DNA from: Fibrobacter sp. UWR3
GTDB taxonomy: Bacteria; Fibrobacterota; Fibrobacteria; Fibrobacterales; Fibrobacteraceae
Direction: 5' to 3'
DNA length: 64,000 bases
Assembly: GCF_900143055.1 (NCBI RefSeq)
Contig: NZ_FRCW01000011.1
Span: 1 to 64,000 of the forward strand
Under the pieces are notes generated by a model. The model did not search any database, was not told the origin of the DNA, and saw only the letters and a list, made by a program, of their open reading frames with translations. A program made the translations under genes and the position numbers. Every line of letters starts with the position of its first letter. Position 1 is the stretch's first letter. Positions 62,646 to 64,000 of this stretch are shown piece after piece.

Positions 62646-64000
62646 TTATTTCACGAAGCTTGCCGGCAGAGTGAACTGCTTCAGGAACGGCCAGCCGATG
62701 CTTGCGTCACCGTAGTCGTGGCCACCACCCTGCTTGGTGCAGAGCACGACCTTCACGCCGTCCTGGCAGTTGGAGTATTCGTCACAGCCGTTGGAGTTCT
62801 TGCTCGGGGAGCCCGTGCAGCCATTCTTCTCTGCCCAGAACTTGAAGGTGCCTTCGGCGCCGAGGAAGTTCAGGCCGTCGTTGAATCCGCTATCGCCGCC
62901 CTGATATTTGCAGACCGGGTCGTTTGTGCCGCGGAAGTTGATGACAGAGATAGGACGAGACATCTTGCACTGTGCACTGTTGGTCTTGTTCAAGTCCATA
63001 GCTGCCGGAGCGACTGCTGCAAAGACGTCGGACATCATGCAAGCCACGTGGTTACTCATGCCGCCACCCATCGAGAAACCGGTTGCGTAGATGCGCTGCG
63101 GGTCGATACAGGCGATTTCTTTGAGCATGTCGATCATTGCGTAAGAGAACTTGACGTCGTCGTCGTTGGAGCAGCAGGGGCCGACGTTCCAGCCGTTACC
63201 CATTCCACCCGGTTTGCTGGTGCCGTCCGGGTAAAGCGTGATTACGCCTTCGGGGTCAGTCTTGGCCTTGTACGGAGAACTTCCGAATTCGCCATTGCCG
63301 GAACCGCCAATCGGGTGGTAGTCAATAACGAGCGGTACGGGCTTGTCGCCCTTGTAGGCACTCGGAATGTGCATAATAAAGGTGCGCTGCTTGCCATCGA
63401 CGGTCACGGACATGTTTTGCTTATCTCCGACCTTTGCAGTCTTGCCGGAGCAATCGACTACGATAGGTTCGTCGCTGCCAGCGTTGCTGCTGGAAGACTT
63501 CGGCGGTTCAACCTGTTGAGAACTGGAGGATTCTGCCGGCTTGACTTCGGTAGAGCTCGAGCTGGAGGGCCTTACCATCTCGATGGTCACACCGGTTTCG
63601 ACTTCAGCCTGCATCTGGTAAGCCAGGTTTGCATAGCCGTCCAACGCGAACTGGAGCATCGGCAACAGGTCGCCCTCTTTCTTGAGAGCCTTTACGCCCT
63701 TGCTGGTTACCATGTAGGTAGCCTTGTCGCTATCGGCATTGATGCGGATGAATTTTGCACCGCGGGCGAGCTTGCCAAAGTTGAGAGTGACGATACCTTG
63801 GACGTGCCCGGGGTTGCTCTGTGCAAGGACCTTGCCCAGGGCGTCAATCACGGAAACCTTGAGGTTGTTGGCGTCCGCATTGTAGATGGTGAGCATGCCA
63901 CCTTCCATGTGGATGGCCATATTGGCGACCTTCATGCCGGGCAATGCGTCCGTACCACCGCTGAGGCTGAACGTGCCATCTTCTGCGGAGGTCGTTTCGT
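62646..64000 (-). CDS. CE1/PHB-depolymerase-like esterase, 5' end beyond window
   Basis: The frame is open to the right edge, so at least 451 residues are encoded and the N-terminus is missing; an internal ATG at 63942-63944 is not the true start. The C-terminal ~280 residues form an alpha/beta hydrolase with YATGFSMGGGMSNH (nucleophile Ser), FRGTNDPVC (Asp) and GGGHDYGD (His). A Ser-rich linker (SSSSSTEV ... PKSSSS), typical of Fibrobacter secreted proteins, joins it to a sandwich or tail-like domain (LTIYNADANNLKVSVIDALGKVLAQ). Here that domain comes before the catalytic part, the reverse of the other enzymes. Likely a feruloyl or acetyl esterase. It is the only gene of the locus on the minus strand. 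Confidence 0.82.
   Translation of the reverse strand, partial: ETTSAEDGTFSLSGGTDALPGMKVANMAIHMEGGMLTIYNADANNLKVSVIDALGKVLAQSNPGHVQGIVTLNFGKLARGAKFIRINADSDKATYMVTSKGVKALKKEGDLLPMLQFALDGYANLAYQMQAEVETGVTIEMVRPSSSSSTEVKPAESSSSQQVEPPKSSSSNAGSDEPIVVDCSGKTAKVGDKQNMSVTVDGKQRTFIMHIPSAYKGDKPVPLVIDYHPIGGSGNGEFGSSPYKAKTDPEGVITLYPDGTSKPGGMGNGWNVGPCCSNDDDVKFSYAMIDMLKEIACIDPQRIYATGFSMGGGMSNHVACMMSDVFAAVAPAAMDLNKTNSAQCKMSRPISVINFRGTNDPVCKYQGGDSGFNDGLNFLGAEGTFKFWAEKNGCTGSPSKNSNGCDEYSNCQDGVKVVLCTKQGGGHDYGDASIGWPFLKQFTLPASFVK

Overview
The window reads as chromosomal DNA of a Fibrobacter-type bacterium (Fibrobacterota). The main evidence is the last 17 kb. It holds secreted hemicellulases and esterases that mostly combine a catalytic domain, a CBM6 and a short C-terminal tail, which is the hallmark layout of Fibrobacter plant-cell-wall enzymes. 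Gram-negative genes (Kdo transferase, LplT/Aas-like phospholipid repair) and a giant pilin-like adhesin fit the same lineage. No rRNA, CRISPR array, prophage or intact insertion sequence was seen.

Layout. 0-1.2 kb: start of homoserine dehydrogenase and a sugar nucleotidyltransferase, both minus strand. 1.2-6.2 kb: a rearranged accessory patch. It holds a YhcG/DUF1016-type nuclease joined to the 3' half of a nucleotide-sugar epimerase, an antitoxin-like gene, an intact AAA ATPase followed by a broken partner, and a second decayed copy of the antitoxin-GNAT region. 6.2-14.8 kb: a type IV prepilin and a ~2,380-residue PilX/GspK-like protein. 15-19.7 kb: a PD-(D/E)XK Rpn-type protein, a palindromic repeat array and a trifunctional LplT-Aas-like protein.

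19.9-27.2 kb: the full tryptophan pathway, trpCF, then trpB-trpA-trpE-trpGD. A strong promoter and two structured leaders precede trpB. The second leader encodes a peptide with three consecutive Trp codons and has a complete terminator/antiterminator pair. 27.3-31 kb: a thiamine/vitamin operon (CytX-like permease, pyridoxamine-kinase-like enzyme, radical SAM protein, ThiS, ThiF). 31-33.5 kb: a LysR regulator, tRNA-Cys, a DUF374 acyltransferase and a DnaQ-like exonuclease. 33.6-38.4 kb, minus strand: rpmB, ispH, waaA, an ICMT-like methyltransferase and an ABC exporter. 38.5-39.6 kb: tRNA-Glu and a Phd/ParE/DUF2442 module behind a promoter with palindromic operators. 39.8-46.4 kb, mostly minus: a biotin-dependent carboxyltransferase subunit, two related surface proteins, a thioredoxin-TPR protein, a 50-residue Cys-rich protein and an AlkD-like HEAT protein. 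46.5 kb: an AT-hook protein.

47.3-64 kb: the polysaccharide-degradation locus. CE6 esterase, GH43, CE1 esterase, GH27, GH127/146, GH5 and a GH141-like beta-helix enzyme all lie on the plus strand; a further CE1-like esterase faces them and runs off the window. Most genes have their own terminator and a shared upstream sequence element, so they look like a regulon of single genes rather than one operon. Together the activities would strip acetyl, feruloyl, arabinosyl, xylosyl and galactosyl groups from hemicellulose or pectin.

Two themes recur outside single genes. Palindromic intergenic repeats have entered coding sequence in trpCF and in the ABC exporter. Seven-base AATGACC-like tracts fill several intergenic gaps.
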